This document shows positions 1-11,300 of a stretch of DNA of 64,000 nucleotides, piece after piece. Numbering within the stretch: position 1 is the stretch's first letter; every line of letters begins with the position of its first letter. The notes beneath the pieces are model-generated. The model was not told the origin of the DNA. It saw only the letters and a list, made by a program, of their open reading frames with translations, and ran no database searches. The DNA is from G047528285 sp047528285 (lineage in GTDB: Bacteria; Pseudomonadota; Gammaproteobacteria; Enterobacterales; Enterobacteriaceae). The DNA is taken from positions 1 to 64,000 of the forward strand of contig CP180022.1 of NCBI GenBank assembly GCA_047528285.1. The letters run 5' to 3'. The position numbers and the translations under genes are program-made.

Positions 1-1749
1 GGCATAAAGAGAACTCCTCTTCTGGTTGATTTATGCTTCTGATATAGCATAGGCATGAANAGTTTTGACTCATGTTTTTAGATTCAGAAATATACAGACA
101 CTACATCGATAGTGAGTGCTATTGAGCAAATTTAGAATTACTTTTTACACAACTAATATATGATACCCTTTTATAGGGTAAATTGGACATAAAAATCAGG
201 AAATCAATAAAAAGATCCAATGGATAGCACTTGTGATGCTTGAATATATGTATCTATATTAAATGCCTTTCTTATAAAACCATTTGTTTTTTAAAAGCAG
301 AAAAGATGGGTAAGTAAGGTTGATTGTTTGATATATAACTACACCACGCACTTATCAATGATAAGTGCGTTACAACCAGAAATTTTCTAGCGAGAAAATG
401 CGAGTCAGTAATACTTAACACCGTCATTGCTCATGCGGAAGAGATCTATGACATAAATTACAATAATTCTGATATAAATTAATGACTTCATCGCCACAGA
501 GTTTACATGTCAACTCAACTTTGTTGAGTGAAACAATTATTAATTTTAACATCAAAATAACTCGATGATGCAGTAAATTTTAAGCGCAATAAAAAAATAA
601 AATACTTTTAAAAATAAAAAAACATTAGAGTCAATCAGTTACCATTTTTTAATGAAGAGATTAAAAATTAATTTTTAATTTAAATAACATGATAAAAACA
701 GCAGGTGTTTCACATGAATTTGATGTAGAAAAACAACAGTGATTTATCGAAAAAAAGATAAAACAACAAAGTTAATATCCAAAAACAAAATAGTATTTTA
801 TAAATACAGATCACTAAAAACAGTCAAGAAAAGTGAGCTAGAGATGAATACTATTCGTTTTATTATTGGGTTTCTATAGCTAAGCTACAATTTAAAACTA
901 TCCACTAGGATAGTTACAAGAAATCTTTAATCAACATAGTGTTTTAACGATAGCCCGGCGATAAACTAACCTATCTCCACATAGAAAAACCTTTCTTGTG
1001 AACACCATGAAAACCCGTTTCACTACACAGATATGACCATGAAGACAGTGCTAATGATTAAATACATCTTTATATTTTTTTCAGAACCTGAGAGAGGTTT
1101 TGTTAGCTTTATTTTTAAATTAAATAGGTGTATTTCTGGATTGTGTTTAGAGTAATCGCTGATCACTAGGTGGGAAGAGATAATTAGAACGGCATAAAAA
1201 TTTTAAACTGGTGTAAATTTATATCTATCACATTATTGATAGAAGGAGTTTTAAGGTTTTGGTAAAGCCACATGGAAGTTCGATGGTAAAGTGCTAATAA
1301 ACACAGAGTCTAATGTAAGTAGCATGTTTAAAATCGGACAGACGCGGCAAGAAATTATTTGTGCAAATTTATCGCTAGGTAAGCGATACTATTAATGTAT
1401 AGCATTTTCTGAATTTAATTAACTACAATTACAAAATTAAGAAAACGCCGGTAGATAGCACTAACGGTGTAAAAGCCTGTTATAAAAATCTTTTAAGAAA
1501 AAACAAAGCAATTAATCCTGCCATAAAGAAGTGTTCTATTAGGTAGACTGATAATCATAGATATCAGAACGTTTTTGTAAATCAATTTTTGAGAGGAAGC
1601 TTAAGATAACTGGAAAAAGAAAAGAAGTTATTACTGAAGGATCAGTGCTGTGCAATGGAGATATTTTAGTTCAAAACCACTTCTAGTATTCATCTACTCT
1701 TTAGGTGAGTATGATACCCCCCTGCTAAGGGAAGGGCGATGGCAATAGG
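1..1749. other. Gene-free eroded AT-rich DNA
   Basis: No credible reading frame on either strand. Base 60 is undetermined (n). Two adjacent small inverted repeats stand out: ACGCACTTATC/GATAAGTGCGT (346-370, 3-base loop) and ATTTTCT/AGAAAAT (382-399, loop AGCG); neither has a T-run that would make it a clear terminator. Positions 1079-1200 belong to a diverged dispersed repeat (see repeat entries). In E. coli this position would hold dnaX, ybaB and recR; only the recR end is still visible. Confidence 0.7.
1079..1200. repeat. Diverged dispersed repeat, family A, copy 1
   Basis: Starts with TTTCAGAACCT and contains TTTTTAAATTAAATAGG. It can be aligned by eye with copies at 11165-11370 and 16131-16290, which share the start motif, the TTAAATTAAT block and the following approximately 60 bases at roughly 60-65% identity. 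Probably three decayed copies of one mobile element; the protein it coded for is not recognisable. Confidence 0.45.
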
Positions 1750-1880
1750 TAAAGTGTTAAATCGGATTACTACTATTAGTTAGCAATGGTAGATATCAAA
1801 TATTATTTCGATCCCTAACGGCATATTAGAACGCGGCAACACTTAATCTGTTAGCCGCATCATGATTCTTCCACTTGTTT
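1750..1880 (+). pseudogene. recR: recR 3'-end remnant
   Basis: Just before htpG, where E. coli has recR, the sequence still resembles the C-terminal RecR coding region. The block around 1821-1877 lines up with codons for GGELE, then GTTLS, then the final AGRHKIR, but a TAA interrupts the frame and several small indels are present. Upstream, bases around 1755-1800 resemble the GEATANYIAEL region. RecR works with RecF and RecO in gap repair, so this function would be lost unless a copy exists elsewhere. The match is by eye and supported mainly by gene order. Confidence 0.45.
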
Positions 1881-1960
1881 TCAGACTTCACTTTATCAAA
1901 TCTCAATCTATTTTTTAGGCTGTCTTTGTTAGCAGTACTAGCATTATATTTTTCTTATTG

Positions 1961-1990
1961 CTTGCAATATTTCAGCCTTATCCCCATGAT
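1961..1990 (+). promoter_or_regulatory. Heat-shock (sigma-32) type promoter of htpG
   Basis: CTTGCA (1961-1966), a 15-base spacer and CCCCATGAT (1982-1990) match the sigma-32 pattern CTTGAA-N13-15-CCCCATNT and resemble the E. coli htpG promoter. The -10 lies inside a perfect 28-base palindrome (1979-2006). The predicted start is about 55 bases before the htpG ATG. Confidence 0.7.
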
Positions 1991-2006
1991 ATTTATCATG
2001 GGGATA
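1979..2006. repeat. Perfect 28-bp palindrome over the htpG promoter
   Basis: Arms TATCCCCATGATA and TATCATGGGGATA, 13 bp each, flank a central TT. It covers the -10 element and the predicted transcript start of htpG. It could be an operator, a 5' mRNA hairpin, or the stem of an old recR terminator; no T-run follows. Confidence 0.6.
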
Positions 2007-2052
2007 TTAAACATCTGTTTTGTGACATATTTGATTGAGGCATAAGATAAGT

Positions 2053-3939
2053 ATGAATAGACAAGAAACCAAAGGTTTCCAATCAGAAGTAAAGCAACTG
2101 CTTCATTTAATGATCCATTCACTTTATTCTAATAAAGAAATTTTCCTGCGTGAATTAATATCTAATGCATCAGATGCAGCGAATAAACTGCGATTTCGTG
2201 CTCTGTCGCAGCCAGATTTATACGAAGGAGATGGCGAATTACATGTTCGCCTGTGCTGCGATAAAGCAAAACGCACTATCACGCTCAGCGATAACGGCAT
2301 CGGTATGCGACGCGATGACGTGATCAATAATTTGGGTACAATTGCAAAATCCGGAACTAAGGATTTTCTTAAATCCATAGATTCCGATCAACTCAAAGAC
2401 AACCAGCTTATCGGTCAGTTTGGCGTCGGATTTTATTCGGCTTTTATCGTAGCAGACACAGTTACCGTTCGCACGCGGGCCGCCGGTGCTAATGCTGATG
2501 AAGGTGTATTTTGGGAATCCGCTGGTGAAGGTAATTACACCATTGCTGATATTTTTAAGTCGGATCGCGGAACTGAAATCACTCTGCATTTACGAGAAGG
2601 TGAAGAAGAATTTCTTGATGATGGACGCCTTAAAAGCCTTATCAAGAAATATTCTAATCATATCGCATTACCGGCGGAAATTGAAAAACGGACTATAATT
2701 AAGGAAGAAAGCAGCGATAAAGAAATTGTCACTTGGGAAAAAATCAATAAAGCACAGGCGTTATGGACTCGTAATAAAACTGATATCAGTGCCGAAGAAT
2801 ATAAGGAATTTTATAAGCAACTATGCCATGATTTTAACGAACCATTGATTTGGAGCCATAACCGCGTCGAAGGAAAACAGGAATATAGCAGTTTGCTTTA
2901 TATCCCGGCGAAGGCAGCTTGGAATATGTGGAATCATGAACAAAAATACGGGCTTCAATTGTACGTTCAGCGTGTGTTCGTCATGGATGATGCTGAACAA
3001 TTTATACCGAAGTATCTGCGTTTCGTAAGGGGGGTGATTGATTCGAACGATCTATCTTTGAATATATCGCGAGAAATTTTGCAGGATAGTCGTGTTACCC
3101 AGAACTTGAAAGGGGCGCTGACTAAACGCACCTTAACATTGTTGGAGAAATTAGCCAAAAACGATACAAAACAGTATCAATCGTTTTGGCAACAATTTGG
3201 TCTGGTATTGAAAGAAGGACCAGGAGAAGATCCTGTTAACGCTGAAACAGTAGCTAAATTGCTTCGTTTTGCTTCAACCCATGGTAATAATGCGGAGCAA
3301 ACTGTTGCTTTGGAAGAATACGTCGGGCGGATGGTGGAGGTACAGGAGAAAATTTACTATATTACCGCCGACAGCTATGCTGCTGCAAAGAACAGTCCGC
3401 ATTTGGAACTTTTTCGCAAAAAAGGTATCGAAGTTCTTTTGCTGTTCGAACGTATTGATGAATGGATGATGAACTCTCTGAAAGCATTTAACGGAAAAAA
3501 ATTCCATCTTGTCAGCAAAGGCGACTCATCGCTAGAAAAATTAGCTGATGAGGAAAATAAAGAGCGAACAGAAGCTGAAAAAGTGCTTGAGCCTTTTGTT
3601 AAACGCGTTAAAACTTATCTTGGTGAGCGCATTAAAGATGTGCGTCTGACACATCGTTTGACCGATACACCCGCGGTTGTTACCACCATTCCCAATGAGA
3701 TCACAACACAAATGGCTAAACTGTTTGTCGCCGCAGGCCAGGCAGCGCCGGAAATTAAATATATCTTTGAACTTAATCCAGATCACACGCTAGTAAAGCG
3801 CACCGCCAGTATCGGCGATAACGGCCTATTTTTTGAATGGGTAGAGCTATTGCTAGAGCAAGCGTTGCTGGCTGAATGTGGTACGCTTGAAGATCCTCAT
3901 CAGTTTATTCGCCGGATGAACAATCTGTTAAACTCTTGA
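2053..3939 (+). CDS. htpG: Molecular chaperone HtpG (bacterial Hsp90)
   Basis: ATP-dependent Hsp90-family chaperone of the cytosol, 628 residues (E. coli 624). The N-terminal GHKL ATPase domain shows the family signatures YSNKEIFLRELISNASDA, DNGIGM, GTIAKSGTK and GQFGVGFYSAFIVAD. The middle domain keeps NISREILQ, with its catalytic-loop arginine, and the C-terminal dimerisation domain is complete. I chose the ATG at 2053 because the protein then starts MNRQETKGFQSEVKQ, in register with E. coli MKGQETRGFQ; a GAGG lies at 2037-2040. The gene follows a recR remnant and precedes adk, the E. coli order. A sigma-32-type promoter lies upstream, so heat-shock control seems kept. Confidence 0.97.
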   Translation: MNRQETKGFQSEVKQLLHLMIHSLYSNKEIFLRELISNASDAANKLRFRALSQPDLYEGDGELHVRLCCDKAKRTITLSDNGIGMRRDDVINNLGTIAKSGTKDFLKSIDSDQLKDNQLIGQFGVGFYSAFIVADTVTVRTRAAGANADEGVFWESAGEGNYTIADIFKSDRGTEITLHLREGEEEFLDDGRLKSLIKKYSNHIALPAEIEKRTIIKEESSDKEIVTWEKINKAQALWTRNKTDISAEEYKEFYKQLCHDFNEPLIWSHNRVEGKQEYSSLLYIPAKAAWNMWNHEQKYGLQLYVQRVFVMDDAEQFIPKYLRFVRGVIDSNDLSLNISREILQDSRVTQNLKGALTKRTLTLLEKLAKNDTKQYQSFWQQFGLVLKEGPGEDPVNAETVAKLLRFASTHGNNAEQTVALEEYVGRMVEVQEKIYYITADSYAAAKNSPHLELFRKKGIEVLLLFERIDEWMMNSLKAFNGKKFHLVSKGDSSLEKLADEENKERTEAEKVLEPFVKRVKTYLGERIKDVRLTHRLTDTPAVVTTIPNEITTQMAKLFVAAGQAAPEIKYIFELNPDHTLVKRTASIGDNGLFFEWVELLLEQALLAECGTLEDPHQFIRRMNNLLNS

Positions 3940-4224
3940 TGTTTTTCCTGTTTACATATCAAGAGACAATAGAAATATTCCCATATCGTGATAATGATTT
4001 TTGCTTATGCCCATAACGATACCAGAAACCACTGTTTTTACCTTATAAGAGTTGATAAGTTTTGTTTTGTAGTTTTTTTTATATCCTTTAGAGAGCATGA
4101 AAACTTCTTGGATACTCTCTGATGGATACACGGGGTGATAATAGATGTGTGTATCGGTACTGATATGGAATATTAGTATTTTTCAGATTTAAAATACTTT
4201 TAAATTAGCAAGGAGATTAAGGCA

Positions 4225-4869
4225 ATGCGTATAATTCTGCTTGGTGCCCCGGGCGTTGGTAAAGGGACACAAGCAAAATTCATCATGGAGCAATATGGTA
4301 TCCCACAGATTTCCACTGGCGAGATGTTACGTGCCACGGTAAAAACGAAATCTGAATTCGGAAATCAGGCAAAAATGCTAATGGATGCTGGCAAACTGGT
4401 ATCTTTTGATTTGGTTATTTCGTTAGTTAAAGAACGAATCAAACAAGATGACTGCCATAATGGATTCTTATTTGACGGCTTCCCGCGGACTATTCCACAA
4501 GCGGAAGCCATGAAAAAAGCAAGGATCGCAATAGATTATGTGCTAGAATTAGCAGTGCCGGATACGCTTATTGTCGATCGTATCGTTGGTCGACGAGTGC
4601 ATATACCTTCAGGTCGGGTATATCATATAAAGTTTCATCCGCCAAATCAGGCAGGCAAGGATGACGTGACCTGCGAACCACTGAGTATTCGTAATGATGA
4701 TCAGGAAAAAACCGTACGTAAGCGTCTTCTAGAATATCATCAACAGACTGAGCCACTTATCCAGTATTACTGTAAGGAAGCGGATGCTGGAAATACCAAT
4801 TATTTTACTATTGACGGGACTCTCAGCGTAAATAAGATCAACGCAGAGCTGACCGCTATCCTCGGTTAA
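4225..4869 (+). CDS. adk: Adenylate kinase
   Basis: Interconverts ATP + AMP with 2 ADP in the cytoplasm; essential for nucleotide balance. 214 residues, the same as E. coli. The P-loop GAPGVGKGTQ is at residues 7-16 (the usual second Ala is Val here), followed by the AMP-binding ISTGEMLR, the DGFPRTIPQA motif, the LID entry GRRVHIPSGRVYH (long-LID type) and DDQEKTVRKRL. The LID lacks zinc cysteines, as in other enterobacterial enzymes. A strong AAGGAG precedes the ATG. It follows htpG by 285 bp as in E. coli; the next E. coli gene, hemH, is gone. A candidate terminator lies about 195 bp downstream. Confidence 0.98.
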   Translation: MRIILLGAPGVGKGTQAKFIMEQYGIPQISTGEMLRATVKTKSEFGNQAKMLMDAGKLVSFDLVISLVKERIKQDDCHNGFLFDGFPRTIPQAEAMKKARIAIDYVLELAVPDTLIVDRIVGRRVHIPSGRVYHIKFHPPNQAGKDDVTCEPLSIRNDDQEKTVRKRLLEYHQQTEPLIQYYCKEADAGNTNYFTIDGTLSVNKINAELTAILG

Positions 4870-6344
4870 TTGATAACACCTGAGTAACTCTATCATATTG
4901 TGAGTATATATAATAATACATACATAAGCATACATATGGTAAATATGATTGTAAATCAAGACATCCACATAATCGGCAGTAAATATTGGTTTATCTTGAT
5001 ATTAGGATATTACGTAGCATGTGCGGTAGAAAATAGATAAGTTAATCACGCTGACCGAATCATGCCGGCTAAACACATGATGCGGTTGGCTTTTTATGAT
5101 TTTAGCCTATTTTTAGAAAAAACTATCAGTCTTCTTTGATATAAATCATCATCCGATGGATGATTAATAATATGCCTTACAAGCGGCGGGCTTTCCTTCA
5201 TTTATTTTTTTTCGGTAGCATTATTTTTTATCCTAGTGATTGAAACTTAACTTAGAGGTCCAGATCATTTTTTCATACCAAGAATAACGATATGATATAT
5301 TTTTCCATGTTGTTATAGCTAAAATTATTAAACATTGAATTGGTTTAAATATTATTAACATACATAGAAAAAACATTAAATATTTACACTATATTTTATA
5401 TCGAAGAACATCTTAATATTAATACTCACTATTATGCAATCCTAATGATTTTTTATTCATATTTGCATAAGAAAATAATGTGGTAACTTAAGTTTAAGTG
5501 TTAGGTGTATATTCTGTATTTAACCTGAATTGAAACAAAGATTGATGTTATCTCTCTTCGTTGCACTAAAAACAGTGAGGTTCTATATAATAAGCAGTTT
5601 ACAATCAGGTGCTCAATATTTCATCTAAAAAAGTATTTAAAAATATTTTAGTTTTATTTCCAATAATGAATGAAATTTGAAAAGATTTACAAAAGAAGGA
5701 GACAACTATCAATATACTTATAAAAGAGCTTTGTAGGTACAAGGCTCTTAGAGAACATATAGCCTAACTTTGCAATCATGATTTGCTTTTCAGAACCGAT
5801 CTTAAGATCAAAATTGATGATTTATGTTTCTATTAACAATCTGTTTTGAATTGTTTCTTAGATGCCTTCGAAAAGTATCTAAGCTACTATCTATCATGTG
5901 AGTGGATACCCAATTATTTGTTTACTGCTTTATGACGAGAAGTAGATCGCATCAAGTTTAGTTATATAAGCTGTTAAAAAACACTGCAGTTTCCATATCG
6001 TCTAAAGAATCTATCCGTCATAGACGCATTTATCGCTGATTTAAATTTATTCAAAAAAACTTATTAAAGAAGATCAATGTTTCCTCGATAAGTTTTAAAA
6101 ATTCAAAATATACTTCATTAATAAATTTTATTTATGATCCTTAAATCCTAGCTTGGATAGAAATAATTATGCGGAAAAAATTAATTAAGTTGGTTATTTA
6201 CATGTTTAAATTGAATTTTTAAACGCTGCAATTATGAATAAAATATTCCATATATTTTTATGATGGATAACTGGAGAAAGCGGTTTACTCCTTTCCTTTC
6301 GTGACCTCATTTGTAAGATGAAAAATTGCTAAAGCTATTTTTAT
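4870..6344. other. Gene-free region after adk (former hemH position)
   Basis: Very AT-rich, no credible frame. hemH follows adk in E. coli, but I cannot recognise any ferrochelatase sequence. The only structured element is the adk terminator candidate at 5064-5095. Confidence 0.7.
5064..5095 (+). terminator. Candidate intrinsic terminator downstream of adk
   Basis: GCCGGCT (5064-5070) can pair with GGTTGGC (5084-5090) using three G-U pairs, and TTTTT follows at once. It is locally GC-rich in AT-rich DNA and correctly oriented for adk, although 195 bp beyond its stop codon. Confidence 0.5.
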
Positions 6345-6420
6345 TGGTGGAGCTAAGCGGGATCGAACCGCTGACCTCTTGCATGCCATGCAAGTGCTCT
6401 TCCAACTAAGCTATAGCCCC
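6345..6420 (-). tRNA. alaW: tRNA-Ala (anticodon GGC), CCA encoded
   Basis: 76-nt cloverleaf on the minus strand. The acceptor arms GGGGCTA/TAGCTCC keep the G3:U70 pair that identifies alanine tRNAs, and the 3' CCA is encoded. The anticodon arm is CTTGC-ATGGCAT-GCAAG with anticodon GGC, and the T-arm contains GGTTCGATCC. The E. coli locus downstream of gltX carries two such genes (alaX, alaW) on the same strand as gltX; here one remains in the same place. Confidence 0.96.
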
Positions 6421-6555
6421 CATAACACATGATACCACATAAAATTAGATGAATATTTCTTATATCCATTCTAATAAACTTTATTAACGGTTAAAATTAC
6501 AAAAAATATCAAACGTTTCAAAAAATTTAAAAATAGAGTTTCTGGCCACCATTTG

Positions 6556-7962
6556 TTACACTTTATTGGCGATAAAATTTAATGCTAAATCGATGCGCTG
6601 CAAAGAACGCGCCTGACCTATTGCATGCGTTGTAACATCAATTGGAGGAGACTGGCCAGCGCCAGTTAGCGCGACTCGTAGTGGCATCCCGACTTTACCC
6701 ATTCCGACCTGTAGTTCATCAGCTGTTTCTTTAATAGCTGTATTTACTGAGGCCGGTGTCCATTCACAGAGAACTGCCAGTTTGGCTTGTACCGCTTGCA
6801 GCGCTTGTGCTGTCCCCGTGGATAAATGCTTCATGGCTGCGTTGTCATCAAATTCACTAAAATTTTCGTAGAAATAGCGACTGTTAGCTGCTATCTCTTT
6901 CAGGGTTTTGCAGCGTTTTCCTAAAAGTTTTACTAATTCCTCTAGATGTGGTCCGGTGCAGGTATTAATTTTTTGCTTCTCAATCTGCTGAACTAGATGG
7001 GTAGCAACGTATTTTTTTGAAAGATGATTGATGTAATGATGGTTTAGCCACAGCAACTTTTCGATGTTAAAGACGCTGGCAGATTTGCTTACCGCATCCA
7101 GGCTAAAGAGTTGCTTCATTTCCTCTAAGTTGAAAATCTCCTGATCGCCGTGGCTCCATCCCAGGCGTACTAAATAGTTTAGCAATGCTTCTGGGAGAAA
7201 TCCGGCATCACGATATTGTGTAACCCTCACTGCGCCGTGGCGTTTAGAGAGTTTTTTACCATCATCGCCCAGCATCATTGGTACATGGGCATAATTCGGA
7301 ACCGGTGCACCCAGGGATTTAAGGATATTAATTTGCCTCGGGGTATTATTGATATGATCTTCACCGCGGATAACATGTGTAATTTCCATATCAAAATCGT
7401 CAACTACCACGCAGAAATTATAGGTGGGTGATCCGTCGGCACGGCAAATAATCAGATCATCTAGTTCTTGATTACTAAATGCGATAGGGCCGCGAATAAG
7501 ATCGTTAAAAACAACCAAGCCATCTTCTGGATTGCTAAATCGCACTACGTAGGGTTCATTTTCGGCATGTTGATCACGGTTATTGCGACAACGTCTGTTA
7601 TAACGTGGTTTTTTACCCAGGGCCATCTGCGTTTCACGCAATGTTTTTAGATAATCTTTGGAGCAATAACATTTATAAGCAGCACCATTAGACAGCATCT
7701 CGGCAATGACCGCATTATAACGCTCGAAACGTTCACTCTGAAAATAGGGCTCTTCATCCCAGTCAAGGTTGAGCCAACTCATATCATCTATAATAGCCTG
7801 AATTGCTTGTTGCGTTGATCGTTTAAAATCGGTATCCTCTATGCGCAGCACGAATTTACCGCCATGCTTGCGGGCAAAGAGCCATGAATAGAGCGCAGTG
7901 CGAGCGCCACCAACATGCAAATAGCCCGTTGGGCTTGGTGCAAAACGAGTTTTAATTTTCAT
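6556..7962 (-). CDS. gltX: Glutamyl-tRNA synthetase
   Basis: Class I aminoacyl-tRNA synthetase charging tRNA-Glu; 468 residues (E. coli 471). The nucleotide-binding HIGH-type motif is within PSPTGYLHVGGART near the N-terminus, and the KMSKS-type motif is KLSKRHG near residue 237. CYCSK near residue 98 and a later cysteine (in RRCR) keep cysteines of the zinc site described in the E. coli enzyme. The anticodon-binding C-terminal domain runs to the end and lacks only the last few E. coli residues. The ATG at 7962 matches E. coli MKIKTRFAPSPTGYL exactly. As in E. coli, tRNA-Ala lies downstream on the same strand and tRNA-Val/tRNA-Lys lie divergently upstream. Confidence 0.98.
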   Translation of the reverse strand: MKIKTRFAPSPTGYLHVGGARTALYSWLFARKHGGKFVLRIEDTDFKRSTQQAIQAIIDDMSWLNLDWDEEPYFQSERFERYNAVIAEMLSNGAAYKCYCSKDYLKTLRETQMALGKKPRYNRRCRNNRDQHAENEPYVVRFSNPEDGLVVFNDLIRGPIAFSNQELDDLIICRADGSPTYNFCVVVDDFDMEITHVIRGEDHINNTPRQINILKSLGAPVPNYAHVPMMLGDDGKKLSKRHGAVRVTQYRDAGFLPEALLNYLVRLGWSHGDQEIFNLEEMKQLFSLDAVSKSASVFNIEKLLWLNHHYINHLSKKYVATHLVQQIEKQKINTCTGPHLEELVKLLGKRCKTLKEIAANSRYFYENFSEFDDNAAMKHLSTGTAQALQAVQAKLAVLCEWTPASVNTAIKETADELQVGMGKVGMPLRVALTGAGQSPPIDVTTHAIGQARSLQRIDLALNFIANKV

Positions 7963-8153
7963 TAGTTATATTGCCTTCATTATGCATGGCAAAAGTAAAA
8001 ATAGCCGTTAGGATCAAAAATAAAAATAGTTTATCATTTAAGTCTGAATTCTCAACGTCTATATTTACAGGATAGATTTTTGTTTTACTTTTTAAACATT
8101 CTTTTAAAAAAAACTAAATTTCATATGAACACATAAATTTACTGGAAAAATCA

Positions 8154-8181
8154 TTGACTCATTTCAGCGGTCCCCTATAAT
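8154..8181 (+). promoter_or_regulatory. Sigma-70 promoter of the tRNA-Val/tRNA-Lys operon
   Basis: TTGACT (8154-8159), a 16-bp spacer, then perfect TATAAT (8176-8181), followed by a GCG-type discriminator as in stable-RNA promoters. The mature tRNA-Val begins 17 bp later. Confidence 0.85.
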
Positions 8182-8198
8182 GCGACTCCACACAGCAG

Positions 8199-8274
8199 GG
8201 GTGATTAGCTCAGTTGGTAGAGCACCTCCCTTACAAGGAGGGGGTCGGCGGTTCGAGCCCGCCATCACCCACCA
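8199..8274 (+). tRNA. valU: tRNA-Val (anticodon TAC), CCA encoded
   Basis: 76-nt cloverleaf. Acceptor GGGTGAT pairs with ATCACCC, the anticodon arm CCTCC-CTTACAA-GGAGG gives anticodon UAC, and the T-arm is GGCGG-TTCGAGC-CCGCC with CCA encoded. E. coli has three valine copies here (valU, valX, valY) before lysV; this genome keeps one. It forms an operon with tRNA-Lys 19 bp downstream. Confidence 0.98.
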
Positions 8275-8293
8275 ATTTTTATATTTTTAAAAT

Positions 8294-8369
8294 GGGTCGT
8301 TAGCTCAGTTGGTAGAGCAGTTGACTTTTAATCAATTGGTCGCAGGTTCGAATCCTGCACGACCCACCA
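8294..8369 (+). tRNA. lysV: tRNA-Lys (anticodon TTT), CCA encoded
   Basis: 76-nt cloverleaf. Acceptor GGGTCGT pairs with ACGACCC, the anticodon arm TTGAC-TTTTAAT-CAATT has anticodon UUU, the T-arm is GCAGG-TTCGAAT-CCTGC and CCA is encoded. Second gene of the operon that starts with tRNA-Val, as at the E. coli val-lysV locus. Confidence 0.98.
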
Positions 8370-11300
8370 TTGTAAAAAAATAATCTATCTATTAGTAATA
8401 TATTTTAATTCTAAATAGCTCTTAGACCCCATATTCTTTATAATATAAAGAATATGCTTAGCATAAATAGGCACGATGCTATGCGTGAATATCTCACTCT
8501 AATATGTTAATTGATTTCAAATCATTATCTCCTCTAAAATTTGAAAAAAGACTGAACACAATCAGTTTGCTGATTTATGATGTGATTTATAAAATCAGCA
8601 TTTCTATGTTCACTCGTTAAAACTATCTCCTACACAGGAGGAGCGCTTTTCATTTTTAGTGCCAATAATATTATTACCAAATCGGGTAATATTGCTCACG
8701 ATAGTTATGGATAAACACCTGGCAGGAGGTAGCCTATTTGCTTCCTTAGCCTTTCATAATCTAGCTCATTTATGAGAGGTCTGTTTAGTATACCAGATTT
8801 ACTATTTTCAAAGGTAGTCATGCAAAATGCCATTACAGCTCTATCTTCTATCAGTCAAGATTGCTAATATTGTAGCATTCAAAATAACAATGAATAATAA
8901 AGCGAATGAAATGGTAGATTTAAAGCATATATCAGGCACTTTACTCGGAAATCTTTCTCTTCATGTATCTTTATTTGCAGCTAAGCGATCTACTTGGTTT
9001 TAGGTGGTGAAAAACTTTGATAAAAAACTTGCTCAAGTTATTTCCATTCGTATTTTTCCAAATAGAAAAATGCTTTAATAAATGAAAGATAAAGAGTTTT
9101 TTACGATTAATAATGATTTTGAAGTAAATTCAGGTGGTGGTGTTTTTTCTATCGAAGCCATTGTCGATTTTTATTTTTCTTCATTACGCACATTAACTAT
9201 ATATAATATACGGTTGATTTAATGATATTTTATTAATTACACACATTAAGATTTTTTAATAAAAATTAACTTTTACCTGAAAAACATCAATTAATTTTTC
9301 GCTATTCTCTTCAATCTGGCAGAAAGAACCCCAGATCAACCGTCATATGTAAGCAATAATCTAGATTTTATTCTCTATAGTGCAGATTTACTTTATTTTT
9401 TATATGGGCTATAATTCTAGAACCACTCAAGAAATAAGCAGACTCAATATACTTTCGATATGATATTTAGCGGGCTGATAAACCATCAAATTACTGTAGG
9501 TAATTAACAGGATAACTAATCATCCCGATTAGTTATCCTAACAGATTTCATATCATGTGTTTTTATTAAAAATAGCGTATATTTATGTTTATGATATATT
9601 TAACTAAGGAGCAAGATTTCCCTCCTTTTTATCCCTGTAGTAATATAGGGACCTATGGTAGTAAAAACATGATAATCTGGGTATTTATATTTTACTTCAG
9701 ACGTCGATGTATTAATGTAAACACTGCAAAATTTTTCGACAATACAGATTATTATAAGGATTTTTGCATGTGAAAAGTGTACATCATAAACTAAGTTCTA
9801 TGCGCTTCGTTGATTTGCTTATGTAATGAAAAGGGTTACCAAGTAGTAAAAACCCTAAAATCTACAATGAAATACTCCAGGATGGTTATGTAGACTACAG
9901 TCAATGGGATAAAAACTAAGTTTTGTCTATATTTCCACGAAAATACATTAGACTATTTCCTATCACATGTGTTCGATAAGTCAGTATACATAAAACCAGG
10001 ATATCCCGTAGCAAATTTTATCAGATATAGCATATTTAAAGCTCCAACCTCTATTCAAATTTATCTTTAATAAAAGAACAAGAGGTTATCGTAATATGTC
10101 AGAAATCATATTTCTTGCATAGGCGTGGATAAAGATGAATTTTCAGAAAATTGAAAGATAAAGAGATATTCTTGAGGAACTTTTTTAAGTAGTAAAATAT
10201 TTTCTGTATTAAATATCTAGATATATTATACTAATCGATATTAGTACTAAATCGGTTGGTTAACCTTTTGACTGTTTTGTGGCAAAAAATATTAAAAATT
10301 TCAATATAAAGGATTGGATTTTTTAACAAACCTATCAAGGTAGATAAAATATATTTGGCATACACGAAGGTTAAAGTCGTTTTTACGTCTTTTAGTATTT
10401 TTCTGCATTTATTAATATGGAAGTACAGTAAAAAGGAATTATTTTCTGTATTTTAATATAGCTCTTGGGATTTTTAATTAATTAGTAGCCTGTTTAAATT
10501 CCGGACAAGATACACTATTCTAGAAAAATATTTTTGTAATCCGGATTTCTTTTTTATCGTCTTGGTTTAATAATTTTTAATATAGTTTTTATCTACCAGT
10601 ACTTGCATCATAAAATGAACCTTCTCTAACCCTTAATACCGGAAATATATTTATTTTTACCATGGTAGAAAGTGGTTTCTACTCTAACCTATTCTTAAAA
10701 AAGTTTCTTAAAAAATAGTATATCTGATATTCTCTTACTCACATGCAACAGCATCTCTCTCATTTTACAATATGTTTCATTCTTAACGAATTAGTCGAAT
10801 ATTTCATTCTCTAAATGAGATAAATAGGAGGTATATATTGCATAAAAATAATTTGGCCAGTTTTAATCTGGCGATTTTACAAATAGGTGATTGAATAAAT
10901 CAAATTTTTAGACAATAATCAAATTAGATCATCTACCTGTCATGCAACATCCAGCTCATTACACGGCATAAATTCAAAATCATTAACGAATGCTCCTGAT
11001 AACAAAGTTTTCAAGTAGCGTGGTTTCTTTTGAGAGTATAGTTGGATAAGTTTGATATTGTTTTTACATGTATAAAAATTGTTTTCTAACGTCGGGGTCG
11101 ACTGATTTAATATACAGATATAGGCATGATAACGGAATTTAATGGTGAAATAGGTGTTGGTCCTTTTTCAGCACCATAGCGGCTGCTCTTAATTTGATTT
11201 TTAAATTAATAGAAATCTTTTCGTGTTATTTAGACTTGATTTCTGATCAAAAAAATAAACAAGAATAGTCAATATTAGCATAAGACTCTCACACGCGATA

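Noticed and set aside
9585..9773. 62-codon open frame in the 8.4-11.6 kb desert
   Set aside because: Composition is AT-driven with no motif or ribosome-binding site; likely chance.
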